From assembly GCF_000227135.1 (NCBI RefSeq), contig NC_018257.1, positions 956,930 through 1,020,929 of the forward strand: a stretch of 64,000 nucleotides of DNA, written 5' to 3'. A model generated the notes under the pieces. The model was not told where the DNA came from, did no database searches, and saw only the letters and a program-made list of their open reading frames with translations. The DNA is from Leishmania donovani (Eukaryota; Euglenozoa; Kinetoplastea; Trypanosomatida; Trypanosomatidae). Below, in pieces: positions 32,914 to 43,630 of the stretch. Positions within the stretch are counted from its first letter, which is position 1, and the number at the start of each line of letters is the position of its first letter. The translations under genes and the position numbers were made by a program.

Positions 32914-34405
32914 GAGGACTATACGAGAAGAGTAAAGGCAGCCAATTCCTTTCTTGGCAATGAAAAAGAAGAGCGGAGTTGGTGATGGCCCTCTCTCAGC
33001 CCCTCCTTCACTCGACTGCTGCTGTGGCTCTGCTAGGAGGAGGTTCACTTGAGAGTGCGTTCGAGTAGAAGCGCGCTAGTGGGGGAGGAGAGAGAGAGGA
33101 GGGGGAGGGGGAAGGCTTTTGGGAAGAGGAGGGAAGGGGCGTTGGGTGGCGTATCCAACACGTCTTTTCGTGTGTGCATGTATGGATGTGTGTGTGTGTG
33201 TGTGTGTGTTCGTTGCTTTCCCTCTTTCAACCTGAGACAAAGAGCGCGAAGAAGACAGGAAAAAAGAGCCGAAAACACAAATGACAAGCGTTGATGGCAC
33301 GTTGTCTATGGGGAGGAGGTGGGCCTGGGGCACAAGATCGAGGGGTTGGCGTGTCGAGAAATGGCAACCATGACCGCGCCGTTAATCGTTCCGCGCACAC
33401 ACATGATACCAAGTACAGCGCCGAATCAGGTACGAAACAGAGAGAGAGGACGGGGACGAACGGAAGAAAAGATCGCAGGGGAGAGTGCGGCAGACCAAGG
33501 AGCCATCAGTGTATCCAAAGGCACGCCTGTGAGCGTCGTTTCGCACTACCGCCTACGCACACCACAACGCACACACAGGGGAGACGAGAATAACGTTGTC
33601 CCTTGCAGCCTACAGAGGTTAGGAGAGCCGTCACTGGGGTGTGACGCAAGAATGGGCTGCTGCAGGCGAGAGACCAGCTACACCACCGCGTACCTGCTGC
33701 AGCCGTCAAGTACACGCTCCGCTGCCGCCGCCTCCTCACCCGTTTCACCTCTTTCACCCCGTTGGCAACGCAGCGCTTCGACGGAGACAACAGCAGCCGG
33801 GGGAGGGGGAGGAGGCATGTAAAGGGGAAAAGATATGCGGGAGGGAGTGCGCGATAAAGATGCGTGTACTGGGCCGACTCGGCAGGCGAGCATATCCCAG
33901 TGTGCGCGTACGCGTACGTGGCTCACATCCGCTTTCAATTCGCTTTTCTTTGGTTGGCTTCTTTCATAATCGGTGTCTTCTGTTTTTTTTTCCACGCGCG
34001 CCTCCGCTGACTGGTGTGTTTGAGTGCCACGTGCGTGGAGGTGGAGAGACACGGCAGCTCGTCACGTAGCGGGTGTTTCGTTGGCGCTCCCCTTTACTTT
34101 TTGTTTCACTACGGTAGGCTTCAGTGGCATAGGTGTGCGCTGAGCAGGCGCACGTACCACTCACAGCACCACCGAGAGGGAGGGAGAAAAACGGAGGGCT
34201 CGGAGAGTGGCAATATGTTCTCTTCTCACCCTTTCGGAGAAGTCGTGCACAAGTCTAACCCTAAGCGGAGGTGCGGTTGCGTGAGGAGGAGAGACAAGGG
34301 CACTGCTCAAAGACAGATGTCGTTGTAGAATGCATGTGCCAGCGCGCGCGACCGCACTCCAGCAGTGAGGCGGGTCCGTGCCGCTTTGCAGACTATAAAC
34401 AGGCG
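32914..34405. other. Spacer between FTL and the PABP2-like gene
   Basis: About 1.5 kb. The left part is the 5' flank of FTL, with CT-rich tracts ending in AG on the minus strand at 32957-32990. The right part is probable 3'UTR of the PABP2-like gene. A TG repeat is at 33187-33209. No credible gene. Confidence 0.6.
33187..33209. repeat. TG microsatellite
   Basis: Eleven or more tandem TG units in the 5' flank of FTL. Confidence 0.95.
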
Positions 34406-35050
34406 CTAATAGCCTCCGCGACCACGACCGCGGCCGCCGCCACGGCCCATATTATACGGGTTGAAGCCCTGGCTCATCATACCAGCCATCATGGCCAGCG
34501 CAGCGATCTGCTGCTGCATTGGGTTGCCCGCACCTCTACCGCGCAGCGCGTACGCACCGCCACGTGAGATGCCACGTTGGAATGCGGGAATGTTGTCCCG
34601 CTTCATTGCCACCTTCAGTGGCTTACCATGCAGCGACTGCCCATCCTTGAGGATAGCCGCGTGTGCCTGCCCTTCGGTTTCAAACTCGACGTAGGCGGTG
34701 CCTTTCGGGTTGCCCTGACGGTCCTTCAAGACCGTTACGCGCGTAATGGCACCGCAGGAGGCGAAAAAGACGCGCAAATCCGCGTCCGTGGTCCTCAAGT
34801 CAAGGTCGCCGACAAAGATGGAGGTGTTCGTCTTGGTCTGCCCGCTGCTTGCTGCCGCAGCAGCAGCCGTCTTGCGTGTGCCCTCGTCCTTGGCGGCCGA
34901 CTCCTGCAGTGCCTTGAGCTGCATGTCTTCCTGCAGGCTTTCCACCTGCCGCTTCATCTCCTCCAGCTCCGCCTCAGCGTCCATGTCGACGTTGAACTGG
35001 TCCTCTGCAGAGATCATCTCGCCCCCGTGGTCATCTTGGTTGCTAGACAT
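34406..35050 (-). CDS. PABP2: Nuclear poly(A)-binding protein, PABPN1/PABP2-like
   Basis: The 214-residue protein has an acidic N-terminus with a short coiled coil (residues ~24-52, EAELEEMKRQVESLQED), then one RRM at ~77-151. RNP2 is IFVGDL (78-83) and RNP1 is KGTAYVEF (116-123). The VTVLKDRQGNPKGTAYVEF block is close to metazoan PABPN1. The tail (165-214) is Arg/Gly-rich with a Met-rich stretch, likely arginine-methylated. The order acidic coil, single RRM, RG tail is that of PABPN1, which binds nascent poly(A) and stimulates poly(A) polymerase. A generic RRM/RGG protein is the alternative. The start is the only ATG near the frame's 5' end. Confidence 0.82.
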   Translation of the reverse strand: MSSNQDDHGGEMISAEDQFNVDMDAEAELEEMKRQVESLQEDMQLKALQESAAKDEGTRKTAAAAAASSGQTKTNTSIFVGDLDLRTTDADLRVFFASCGAITRVTVLKDRQGNPKGTAYVEFETEGQAHAAILKDGQSLHGKPLKVAMKRDNIPAFQRGISRGGAYALRGRGAGNPMQQQIAALAMMAGMMSQGFNPYNMGRGGGRGRGRGGY

Positions 35051-36538
35051 GATTCTCGCTTCGCCCTATAGACGTCTCCTCTGTTGCTTGCGGCCGCACC
35101 GGTGAACAGCTACACGTACGCAAGCAGGAAAAGAAAGAGTCACCCTCGCGTGCTGCGACTGCTGTAGAGAGAAGTGTGAGTCAGCGAGTGGGGGGAGGGC
35201 AAACAAACAAAAAGGTCGGGTTTCAAGAGAGGGAGGGGTGAGATGACAGGGCCTGACAAGGAGGAGGAACACCAATAAGAGCGAAAAAAAGAGGGAGAGA
35301 ATCTCCTAGTGGAAGATACGCATGTGCGTGTGCGTTCATGTATGAGAAGCGCGCGAGGGGAGTGGGGGGGGGGGGTACAGCAGGAAAGAAGAGGAAAAGG
35401 GCATGGGTCGGTGCGTGGGTGATTGAAGTGGAAGCAAAGGCGGTGGCGAGGAGGAGAAGCGAGGGCGGTCGCTCGATTTCTCACTATTTTCCCCCTTTTT
35501 TCTAATCGAATCGCGAGATGACTCGATGATGTTCGTCTACCAAGCGTGTGTTGATGGCTTTCACGTCACTTCAGGAAGCAACAGAAAGGATGCCTCGGGC
35601 ATAGAGGCAGTTTGTGCATTCCTTGCGTTGGGGGAGAGGCTCGGTCAAGTGAAACTGGCACCCTCAGTACATGAAATATTGAAGCACAAGCGCAGAGAAG
35701 GACGAGAAACTGAAAAAGAAACAGAGAACCAATGTGCCAGAGCCGCGCAGCAAACGGCCAAGGGCAAGACGACAACCAACTCGATGAAGAAGGGAGAGAG
35801 ACATGAAGTGTTTAAGCGAAGAGAGAGGCTATAAGACGCATGATAGAGAGCACACAACGAGAGTGTGCCCGTGTTCCAGAGGTGTTTGCGTCAGTGTGTG
35901 TATGTGTGTGCGCGCGTTTGTTGAGAGGAGGACCGAAGAGGGAGAAGTCCCAGCTGTACATGCATCCCATACCATAGAGAAATCTGCATCTATACATCTG
36001 TATATATACATATATCAGATGTATATAGAGCGATGTATATACGCCGAAGTGCCGAGTACGAGAAGGTCACGTGAAACGGCAACGACAAAACAGAAAAGAA
36101 CGTAAGGAGAGCGGAGAGGCCATCACAGCACGGGGAGGATGGGAGAGGGAGGGAGGGGAGAGCCGAGCGGCGAAGGCAAAGAATGTGAAATGTGCGCACC
36201 GCCTCCTTCGCTCAGCAGTAAAGCAGGACAAAGAAAGAAACAGCACGAAAAGAGTGACATCATGACTCGTGCAAGAGTATGCCGTCGGCTCGCTAAACCG
36301 AGTCCCTTCTTCGGTTTTTTTGTTGACTCGTCCTTTCTCGTTTTACCGCCACAATTGCGAACATACCCACGTCGTGGGGCCTGGGAGGCGAGGGCGGAGT
36401 GATGGTGGATACCAGACGCTGCCCAGAGGTGCGTTGCAGCACAAGAATCGGTGAAACGCGTCGAAAAACGCGGGAGAGAGGTGGGGACACAGACGCGCCA
36501 AAGCAAAACCAGGGCTGCCAACGAGCGAGGCCCTTTCC
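35051..36538. other. Spacer between the PABP2-like gene and the 719-residue gene
   Basis: About 1.5 kb with no credible gene. It holds the PABP2-like 5' flank (G run at 35365-35376) and an AT-rich palindromic patch at 35996-36042 made of TATATA/GTATA motifs. Confidence 0.6.
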
Positions 36539-38698
36539 CTACTGCGTCTTGTACATCGACTGCAGCTGTGTGATGAGGTGGTCATCCATGACGCGCCGCT
36601 CCCAGTACTCCTCCTCCACAAAGCGGCCCATCTTCTTTTGCTGCGGCGGAAGCGGCTGTCGCTGCAGATCAACCACGAACCTCTCTGAACCCAACCCGGT
36701 TCGACGGCTTCTGTCGCTGTACGTCGCTCCGGCGCCCATGCTTGAGGCCGCGGCGGCCTTGTATCTGCGCTGCGGGTGCTTTCGCTGGCCCGCCGTGCGA
36801 CTGCCTGCCTTGCCTGGAGCCTTGGTTGCGCCCACGAGGTGAATGCTTCGCGACAGAGTCGGGTACTCGCTCTCGTTGTGCGCTGCCGCAGCGCGCTTCT
36901 CAGCCGCTGCAGCATGCACGGCCACGTCGCTCGCGTCGCTATCGGTGGAGTACACAACTTCTGTGTGTCGCCACTCCATGTCCTCCTTCAAGGCGGGCAC
37001 CGACAGCGGGGGAAGCGCGGGAAACGGTCTACCTTGCTGCTCACGTCCATACTCATGCGCGTAGTCGCTCTTCAGCCCCTGTGGTGGAACCTCGCTCGCC
37101 GGAATCAGCGCGGCGTCGTGAAGTCGCTCATGGTAGTCGACAAGGAAGAGTTCTTCGTACAAGCGCAGCGAACGGGTGTGCCGCGGCAGTTGGCCCTGCA
37201 TCTGGTGATCGGCCACGCGCAGCAGGTTCACCCGCGCTGTGTTGGCGTCATCTGGAGGCTCAACCGGCAGGATGCGTGCGTGCATGACGATCAGCTTCTG
37301 CTGGTCCGACAGCTGTTCAAAGAGTTCGTAGTCCCGCAGGCGTGCGCGCAGCGCCGCCCCGTACCGCAGGAAGTCGCGGAAAGTCAAGGATAACTTGCCT
37401 CCGCAGTCCTCCCATAAGAAATCCGCGCCCTCTCGAAGCGACACGCCGCACGGCGTGAAGATCAACAATAGCTCGTGCAAATCCTCCACGCTCACGAAGT
37501 CTTTGTTCTTGGCGATGACACGGAAGAGACGTCGACACATCTGCAAGGCAGCGCTCTCTTTCTCACCACGCTGGGCTTCACGTTGAACTTCTGCGAAGTC
37601 GATCCGCTGAAACATATTCCGCAGGTGGAACCCGAACGAGTTGCGATCCACGTGGTCGACCAGGCCCTTCATGGCGCCCCCAGTTGTTGAGTACAGCGTC
37701 CGGTACGATGCCCCGGTCGGCACGACGGCCCTTGCCGTCGCCGACCCCGCCACGCTCAACGCGTTTGACGCATGACTGACGGCTGGCATCGAACGAGACG
37801 TGGGGGCGGCTTTTGAGACCTTGTTGGGTGCGGTGCGCGTTTTTCTGCTGGAGTTGCTACTACGCACGCGTGGCTTGCTTTTGGAGCCGACACTGATGGG
37901 CGGTAGCATCTCGTGCTGCGCCGCGCCCGTCGTGCTTACCCGTGATGCGTTCCACTTCGTCTCCGGCGACCGATCGGGTGTGTGGCGGTGCACCACGGCA
38001 TGAGCTGGCGTCTGGCGCGGCAGCGATGAAGAGGATGCCAAGCTGAGCGCGTAGGCCCTGACGTAGTCGTTGGAGGCTAGATGGAGTGGCCTACAGGATC
38101 TGTCTTTCGCCTCCCCCGCCTTCTGCCGCGCAGTCGCTGCACCGTTGTGCAGCACTGCCGGCACCTGCGTCCGGCCCGAGGAGAGGTGCGGTGCTACTGG
38201 CGCGCCGGAAGAACCCGCTTCGCAAACCGAATCGTGCGCCGATGAAGTGGAGGCGCCAGTTAAGCGGTTCTCTGATGCAACGGTGTCACCGTGCTTGGAG
38301 GAGGGACGCTTCTCCGCGCATTGGTAGGCGACTCCCTCTGCTGCCTCGCCGTGGGCCTCCTCGGCCTCCGCGTAGGCCGGGTGCACCTTCCCCTGTTCAC
38401 ACAGCGACTGTTGTGGAAGGCTCATGAGTGCCGCCGTGGCGCCGGTGGTCGCTATCGCAGGCTGTGAAGCAGGCACAGACGTCGCCTCCGGTGTACCACT
38501 GCCGCTCACGGGGGCGTTTTCTCCCCCGGTGCCCTTAGGATCGCGGTCTGGCACGCAGCTGCTGGAGGAGCTGTGCGAGAGCACCTCCGACTTCGATGCC
38601 GTGCGGTCGGCGTTGCTCTCATCCTCACGCGGGCGGCTGGGAGGTTGCGACTCAGGCGCCTCCGACTTGTCCGTGACATGACACACGTGCAATTCCAT
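36539..38698 (-). CDS. Conserved hypothetical protein with degenerate EF-hand-like core
   Basis: This is a 719-residue protein from the ATG at 38698; an in-frame stretch of 22 codons above it is AT/microsatellite sequence. Residues 1-340 are Ser/Ala/Thr-rich and probably disordered. Residues ~383-455 form two helix-loop-helix units (LFRVIAKNKDFVSVEDLHELL and a second ending LTFRDFLRYGA) like an EF-hand pair, but the loops lack the acidic calcium ligands. A helical region follows to ~530, with a basic low-complexity tail ending QLQSMYKTQ. I do not recognise the family. The EF-hand reading is inference from spacing; a calcium-independent scaffold is as likely. Confidence 0.6.
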   Translation of the reverse strand: MELHVCHVTDKSEAPESQPPSRPREDESNADRTASKSEVLSHSSSSSCVPDRDPKGTGGENAPVSGSGTPEATSVPASQPAIATTGATAALMSLPQQSLCEQGKVHPAYAEAEEAHGEAAEGVAYQCAEKRPSSKHGDTVASENRLTGASTSSAHDSVCEAGSSGAPVAPHLSSGRTQVPAVLHNGAATARQKAGEAKDRSCRPLHLASNDYVRAYALSLASSSSLPRQTPAHAVVHRHTPDRSPETKWNASRVSTTGAAQHEMLPPISVGSKSKPRVRSSNSSRKTRTAPNKVSKAAPTSRSMPAVSHASNALSVAGSATARAVVPTGASYRTLYSTTGGAMKGLVDHVDRNSFGFHLRNMFQRIDFAEVQREAQRGEKESAALQMCRRLFRVIAKNKDFVSVEDLHELLLIFTPCGVSLREGADFLWEDCGGKLSLTFRDFLRYGAALRARLRDYELFEQLSDQQKLIVMHARILPVEPPDDANTARVNLLRVADHQMQGQLPRHTRSLRLYEELFLVDYHERLHDAALIPASEVPPQGLKSDYAHEYGREQQGRPFPALPPLSVPALKEDMEWRHTEVVYSTDSDASDVAVHAAAAEKRAAAAHNESEYPTLSRSIHLVGATKAPGKAGSRTAGQRKHPQRRYKAAAASSMGAGATYSDRSRRTGLGSERFVVDLQRQPLPPQQKKMGRFVEEEYWERRVMDDHLITQLQSMYKTQ

Positions 38699-39277
38699 GG
38701 CAGGCAGCTCCTTTGACAGTCTTGAAAGGCGTATATTTTTGCAAATATATATATATATGTGCACGTTGGTGTGTGTGTGTGCGTGTGACGCCCTTTTCCT
38801 AGCAATCCCCGCTAACGGCCCTGCCTACAGCGTTGACAAGTATGGGAGAAGAGAGGGGGGTGAGGGGAATAGCAACGCAGGCTCCTCTACATGGAAGCCA
38901 GACGCTTCTATGGGAGGTGGTGGATGAGCCTGGAATGAGACGGAGATTCCTGCGCACACCCATCTTCCTTCTCATGGTCTTTTCAAGCGCCCGAGCTGTC
39001 TTGCACGCGCACAGGCACTCTTGCTTGCATTCATGCGTCCGCGCAGACGCGGACGTGGACACGCCAAGATGGAGATACAGACACGTCCCTCCCTTGTGCT
39101 CGTGCTGTTCTGCTACCTTGTAAGTCGACTGTCTATGACGCCATCGAACATCTTCCATTGTCCAAGGCTGCCAATGGTGCAGCACTCGCACTTGAACCCA
39201 TGCACGCGCACACGCCTGCGCATGTATCGTTCTGTTTCTTCTCATGTGGCTTCAATTCACTTCCGCTGGCTTCTTCT
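38699..39277. other. Short spacer between the 719-residue gene and RFC subunit
   Basis: About 0.6 kb. A (TA)n run at 38743-38757 abuts a TG run at 38768-38780 just upstream of the 719-residue gene. The right part is probable RFC 3'UTR. Confidence 0.6.
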
Positions 39278-40342
39278 TTATGCGGAGCACACAGCGCTTC
39301 CAATGTCGAGCAGCTGCAGATAGTCGTCTCCCCCGTCGGCAAGCCGCCGCTCTGTCTGACACAGCTTTAGCATAATCTTGCCGCGCTGGGCCGAGTTCAG
39401 CGGACACTCGGCGCTCACAAGGTAGTGCTGCATCTGAAGCAGCACCTGTGCGGCGGCGAAGCCCTCCGCAACCAGCCTGCGCGATGCCTGAATCACCTCC
39501 TCTAAGCGGTGAGAGAACAGTGCGCTGAGGTATCGCTGCATCACGTCCGCCGGCACGCTGCCAGATACGGAGACGAAGTCCTCCTTCGACAAGTCGTCCC
39601 CCTTCGCCTTTTGTGCCGACTGGAGGTGCATAATGGCGAGACGGAGATCGCCGCCACTCACGGTGTCCAAGGCGTGGAGAGAGGCTGGTGAGAGGGTGAT
39701 GCCCTCGGCTTGGGCCACGTACTCGATACGGTGATAGAGGGCACTCTTTACAAGCGGTTTGAAGCGATACTTGGCGCATCGGCTCGCGATTGGATCGATG
39801 ATGCGGCTTACGTAGTTGCAGAGGATGCAAAAGCGGGTCACATCGCTAAAGTCCTCCATCATGCGCCGCAGAGCAGCCTGAGCATCGGGGAGCAGTGCGT
39901 CGGCCTCGTCGAGAATGATGAGCTTGAAAGGTGGAACCGGGTAGACTTTTCCATCCGACTGGGTGACGCTGCTACCGCTGCTCGAGACAGCGCCTTGCGC
40001 AAAGATTTTCACCTTCTCCCGGACCACGTTGATGCCACGGTCGTCAGAGGCGTTTAGCTCGCGCACCCGACTTCGGATGTAGTCGGGGCCGAAGAGCTCG
40101 TGCGCCACGGCGAGGATGGACGTCGTCTTGCCCGTGCCAGGTGGGCCGTGAAAGAGAAAGTGAGGCATGTTGGCCCCCTCCTTCAAGCACGCGCGGAGGG
40201 CGCCAACGGCCTCATCCTGCGCCTCCACCTCTGCCAATGTGCGTGGCCGATACTTCTCCACCCACGGCGCGGCAGCGCCGGCGGTGTCGGGCGCGCCCTC
40301 CGTCTTGGCCCTCTTCTGCGCAGGTTGTGACGACGAGCTCAT
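39278..40342 (-). CDS. Replication factor C small subunit (human RFC4 / yeast Rfc2 type)
   Basis: AAA+ subunit of the clamp loader that opens PCNA rings at primer-template junctions. It has 354 residues from the ATG at 40342, the usual small-subunit length. The RFC box PWVEKYRP is at 26-33, Walker A GPPGTGKT at 66-73, and ELNASDDRG at 95-103. Walker B is LIILDEAD (141-148), sensor 1 FCILCNY at 171-177, and the SRC arginine finger IASRC at 185-189. The C-terminal LADGGDDYLQL pattern and the wording around Walker A match human RFC4/yeast Rfc2 more closely than the other subunits. All catalytic residues are present. Acts in the nucleus. Confidence 0.93.
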   Translation of the reverse strand: MSSSSQPAQKRAKTEGAPDTAGAAAPWVEKYRPRTLAEVEAQDEAVGALRACLKEGANMPHFLFHGPPGTGKTTSILAVAHELFGPDYIRSRVRELNASDDRGINVVREKVKIFAQGAVSSSGSSVTQSDGKVYPVPPFKLIILDEADALLPDAQAALRRMMEDFSDVTRFCILCNYVSRIIDPIASRCAKYRFKPLVKSALYHRIEYVAQAEGITLSPASLHALDTVSGGDLRLAIMHLQSAQKAKGDDLSKEDFVSVSGSVPADVMQRYLSALFSHRLEEVIQASRRLVAEGFAAAQVLLQMQHYLVSAECPLNSAQRGKIMLKLCQTERRLADGGDDYLQLLDIGSAVCSA

Positions 40343-41134
40343 GAGGTAGCGCGTGCACGTGTTTGAGTGTGTGGGATGTGTTGTGTGGAGAGGCGCGAGT
40401 ATCACTGGACGCGCGCGACGAAGAGGAAAGCAGCGCAGATGTATCGAGTTCTTCCTCCTGGCTCCTCTTTGCCCGTTCTCCGTCGAGAGCGCGTAGCGCT
40501 AGGAAGTACTTTTCGACTGCAACGGATTGCGAACGAACGCAGTCAAGCAAAGGCCAGGCGACGCTATGGGAGCGAGGAGAACATCAAGGAATGACAAGAG
40601 CAAGAGAGAGAGCGCGATGGTGCGTGGGCGAGAGCATGCACAGACGCCCACAGGCGTTTCTTTGCAGGCTTCAGAGGCGGCAAGCGGTCGCGCAATGTTG
40701 ACGAGCGCCGCCTCTCAGCCCTAAAACTGCCGGCACGGCGCGCATGGGACTGTTGTACACAAGGCGGCGTGAGATGAGGGGTGAAGGGGTGAGAAGAAAG
40801 AAAGGGGCTACCCAGACTCACAAACATATGCACACCAGATGGACGCACGGGTGTCTCGTCACCACGCACAGAGTGCTACGCGCAAAAAGAGGCAGTTCCC
40901 ACGAAAGACATCCGTATACGAGCCACAACGAAACGAGCCCCGTCGACGAGAAAATTCTCAGAGCTGTACATCACTATAGCCAGTACACACTGCACACAGA
41001 AGTAGCTGCAGTAGCAAGGATAGCATGTGCATTCACAAGGAGCAACACCACCACCGACGCAGACTCAACTCAACTTGGCCACGTCCTATCCCCTGCTCAC
41101 CACGATTTGTCACCAGCGCACATGTCCCTCCTCT
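40343..41134. other. Spacer between RFC subunit and CLASP-like genes
   Basis: About 0.8 kb, no credible gene. It is the 5' flank of the RFC gene and the probable 3'UTR of the CLASP-like gene. Confidence 0.6.
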
Positions 41135-43630
41135 TCACAACCCCAACGCACCTTTGTTCTCTTCGATTTTTCGGCGCAGGGATTGACTGATGCGCGGAGC
41201 GTTTGGCCCCGCGGCTGCGGAGCCGCTTGAGCAACTCGGAGACACGAGACCCCGGTAGGCAGCCTCACTGTCGTGGCCAGCGTGGTTCCGCAAGGAAAGA
41301 GGCACGAGCCGGTCGGAGCTAGGCAGCGCCGCACCACGAGGCGGCGGCAGCACACCCTCCTCCTCCGCTGCAGCGGTGCGATCAGCATGGGGTGTGCGGC
41401 GCTGCGCGGACGTGAGCGTTGGAAGGAGAGGTTGATGCCCCCCACTCGAGCCGGCAGTGGTGGCGGTGACGTGCCCGGCGCCGCCCCCGTGGCCACTCAT
41501 GGCACTCTCGACCGGTGGCGCATGCGTCGCCGAGGTATTCCTAGAGACGACAGTACGGTGGGGCGACTCCCCGGCTGCCGCGCGCTTTGCCGCGCTTGTC
41601 GGGGTCGCGTTGTGGCCGCCAAGAAACGCCTCGGCGTCGTAGATGCTGCCAAGGCGCATCTTTGCCCGATGAGATGAGACCTTGTGTGTGCGAGTTTGTC
41701 CGGCAGCAACGTTAGACGTCGGGCTGAGGCCACCACTGGGCGAGAGACTACGTCGGCCCACGGCGGAGCGCGTAGGGGCCTGCACCTCCACCATCGCGCG
41801 GCCGTGAGGCACCGCGTACGCTGTGGTGTGCTGGCATGTAGGGGACCGCACAGTGACACAAAGCTCACCAAGAGCAGCAGTGGCGGTGCTTTCGCTATGC
41901 CTGGTCGAAGGTCTGCTCCCCGCCGCCGCGCCCACATCGGTCGCACCCGGCTTGCTTTGACGGCCACGACCTCCCCGGTCCCCCGCCGCCACATCGCGTT
42001 GAGGAAGTGCGCGTCGGCCGGCCCCAAAGCTCCCTTGGTGGCCGCGACCTCGCATGCTGCCTAGCAGGCTACGCTGCGATCCCGCAGAGAAGGTGGAGCG
42101 AATTGAAGAAACAAAGGTGTCCACCTCGAAGAGGAGGTTCTCAAGCTCTTGAGGGCCGCCAAGAACGGCCGGCTCAACCTGAGGCCGCTCCTGCTGCACA
42201 AGGACCTCGATGCGCTCATCAGCAATATGCAGTAACCTGTCGCTCCCCCTCGGAGACGTGGCAGGGCCCAGCACGCGCAGCACCGAGCAGAGTGCGCGCG
42301 CCATCTTGCGGCTCGGTGAGTCGCCGTTTGCTACGTACTTGACGGCGACGGGGCCTAGAAGGTGCACCAACTCCTGCATCCGCTCGGGACGCTTCTGGTG
42401 AGCTGCCACAACGCACAATGCCAAATAGCCCAGGCACTTTCGCCGCAGCTCCGTCTGTGCGCCGCCGGAAAGGGCCTTCAAGAGCGTCTTCACCACATTT
42501 GGGTGTCCGTGGCTTTGGATGGCGATGGCGCGTAAAGCCGCGTCGGTCGCCGAGGAAATGGCGGCAATCGTGACGTAAATCCCCTTCGCCAAGCTCGACA
42601 CCCACTGCGAGAGTGCGCCACTGAACGTAGCCGGATTCGTGCTGCACGTACCGCGATGAACGTCCTCGATGAACACCGGCTCTGGCGAGAGGCGTTGCAT
42701 CAGCATGATGATGATGTCGCACCCAACACGGCACAGCGCTGAGCGCTTTTCTGCGGCCAAGAGCGCCAGCGTCGACGACACCGCACCCACAATGCCCTCG
42801 GCGTGTTGCGCAAAGTACTCGGCTGGTACTGTTGCAATCCAGTCAAGGAGCACTTGGGATGCCTTGAGGCGTTTGGTTGCACCTCCGTTTACGGAGGACA
42901 CGTCGCTTGCTGCGGCACACTGCTTCTTCAGCTCTGGTATAAAAGAGGACAGCGGGCTCGGCAGCGCTGTCGGCTCGTTCTCCAGTGGGGCGCCGTCGTC
43001 GCCGAGCGTGGGCAGCTGCATGCTCGGGATTGTCGATGAGAAGGTGTCTTGAAAGGTTGCCCACGAGGCCGTCATCGACGACTCCCCGTCGCCCAGCAGT
43101 GAGGACAGCGAGTTCGGGTCCTCGGCCATGTAAAGCGCATACAGCTTCTCTGTGTTGTGGTGCGCGCGATTGTTGATGAAGCTGAGGTACTCGACCGCCT
43201 CGCAGACGCTCTTCTCAGCCGTTTTGAGATCGTTGCCGTCCTCCACCTTTACACGGAGCGTGTTGCGCAGGTCGCGGCAGAGCCCCACGTACACCATCAG
43301 CTCCGGATTCGGGAGCTCCTTGCACAGCCTCGGGGCGAGCTCAATCGCTTTGGAGCGCGGCAACACTTTGGCCTGGTGCATGGGGACTGCACCGTCTTGA
43401 TGTTGTCGGTCGAAGTTCACGGTGCCGCCGACGCTGATGTGCATGAAGGCCTGAAAGACCGTCTCCGGTTCCACGCTGAAACGCTCCGCCAAGGTGCGCA
43501 GCGACCCAAAGTAGTGCTTATAGTTGCGCATCATGTCCATGAGTCGCACGAGATCTTGTGGGTTCTTCGGGGGCTGTCGCAAGGAGGTGTGCAGCTCCAT
43601 CTGACGCGTGAGAAGCGTGTCGACGTCCAT
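41135..43630 (-). CDS. CLASP/TOG-like HEAT-repeat protein (putative microtubule-associated)
   Basis: The protein is 831 residues from the ATG at 43630. Residues 1-180 are helical without a recognised domain. Residues ~280-460 read as paired helices with the CLASP N-terminal/TOG pattern: EKRSALCRVGCDIIIMLMQRL, ALRAIAIQSHGHPNVVKTLL, ELRRKCLGYLAL, and a SRKMARALCSVL stretch where CLASPs carry R-x-x-AR. Residues ~500-831 are basic, Ser/Pro/Gly/Arg-rich and disordered, as in microtubule-lattice-binding tails. CLASPs bind tubulin and stabilise plus ends. A role in the subpellicular corset or spindle is inference. Confidence is moderate for the fold, lower for function. Confidence 0.62.
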   Translation of the reverse strand: MDVDTLLTRQMELHTSLRQPPKNPQDLVRLMDMMRNYKHYFGSLRTLAERFSVEPETVFQAFMHISVGGTVNFDRQHQDGAVPMHQAKVLPRSKAIELAPRLCKELPNPELMVYVGLCRDLRNTLRVKVEDGNDLKTAEKSVCEAVEYLSFINNRAHHNTEKLYALYMAEDPNSLSSLLGDGESSMTASWATFQDTFSSTIPSMQLPTLGDDGAPLENEPTALPSPLSSFIPELKKQCAAASDVSSVNGGATKRLKASQVLLDWIATVPAEYFAQHAEGIVGAVSSTLALLAAEKRSALCRVGCDIIIMLMQRLSPEPVFIEDVHRGTCSTNPATFSGALSQWVSSLAKGIYVTIAAISSATDAALRAIAIQSHGHPNVVKTLLKALSGGAQTELRRKCLGYLALCVVAAHQKRPERMQELVHLLGPVAVKYVANGDSPSRKMARALCSVLRVLGPATSPRGSDRLLHIADERIEVLVQQERPQVEPAVLGGPQELENLLFEVDTFVSSIRSTFSAGSQRSLLGSMRGRGHQGSFGAGRRALPQRDVAAGDRGGRGRQSKPGATDVGAAAGSRPSTRHSESTATAALGELCVTVRSPTCQHTTAYAVPHGRAMVEVQAPTRSAVGRRSLSPSGGLSPTSNVAAGQTRTHKVSSHRAKMRLGSIYDAEAFLGGHNATPTSAAKRAAAGESPHRTVVSRNTSATHAPPVESAMSGHGGGAGHVTATTAGSSGGHQPLLPTLTSAQRRTPHADRTAAAEEEGVLPPPRGAALPSSDRLVPLSLRNHAGHDSEAAYRGLVSPSCSSGSAAAGPNAPRISQSLRRKIEENKGALGL

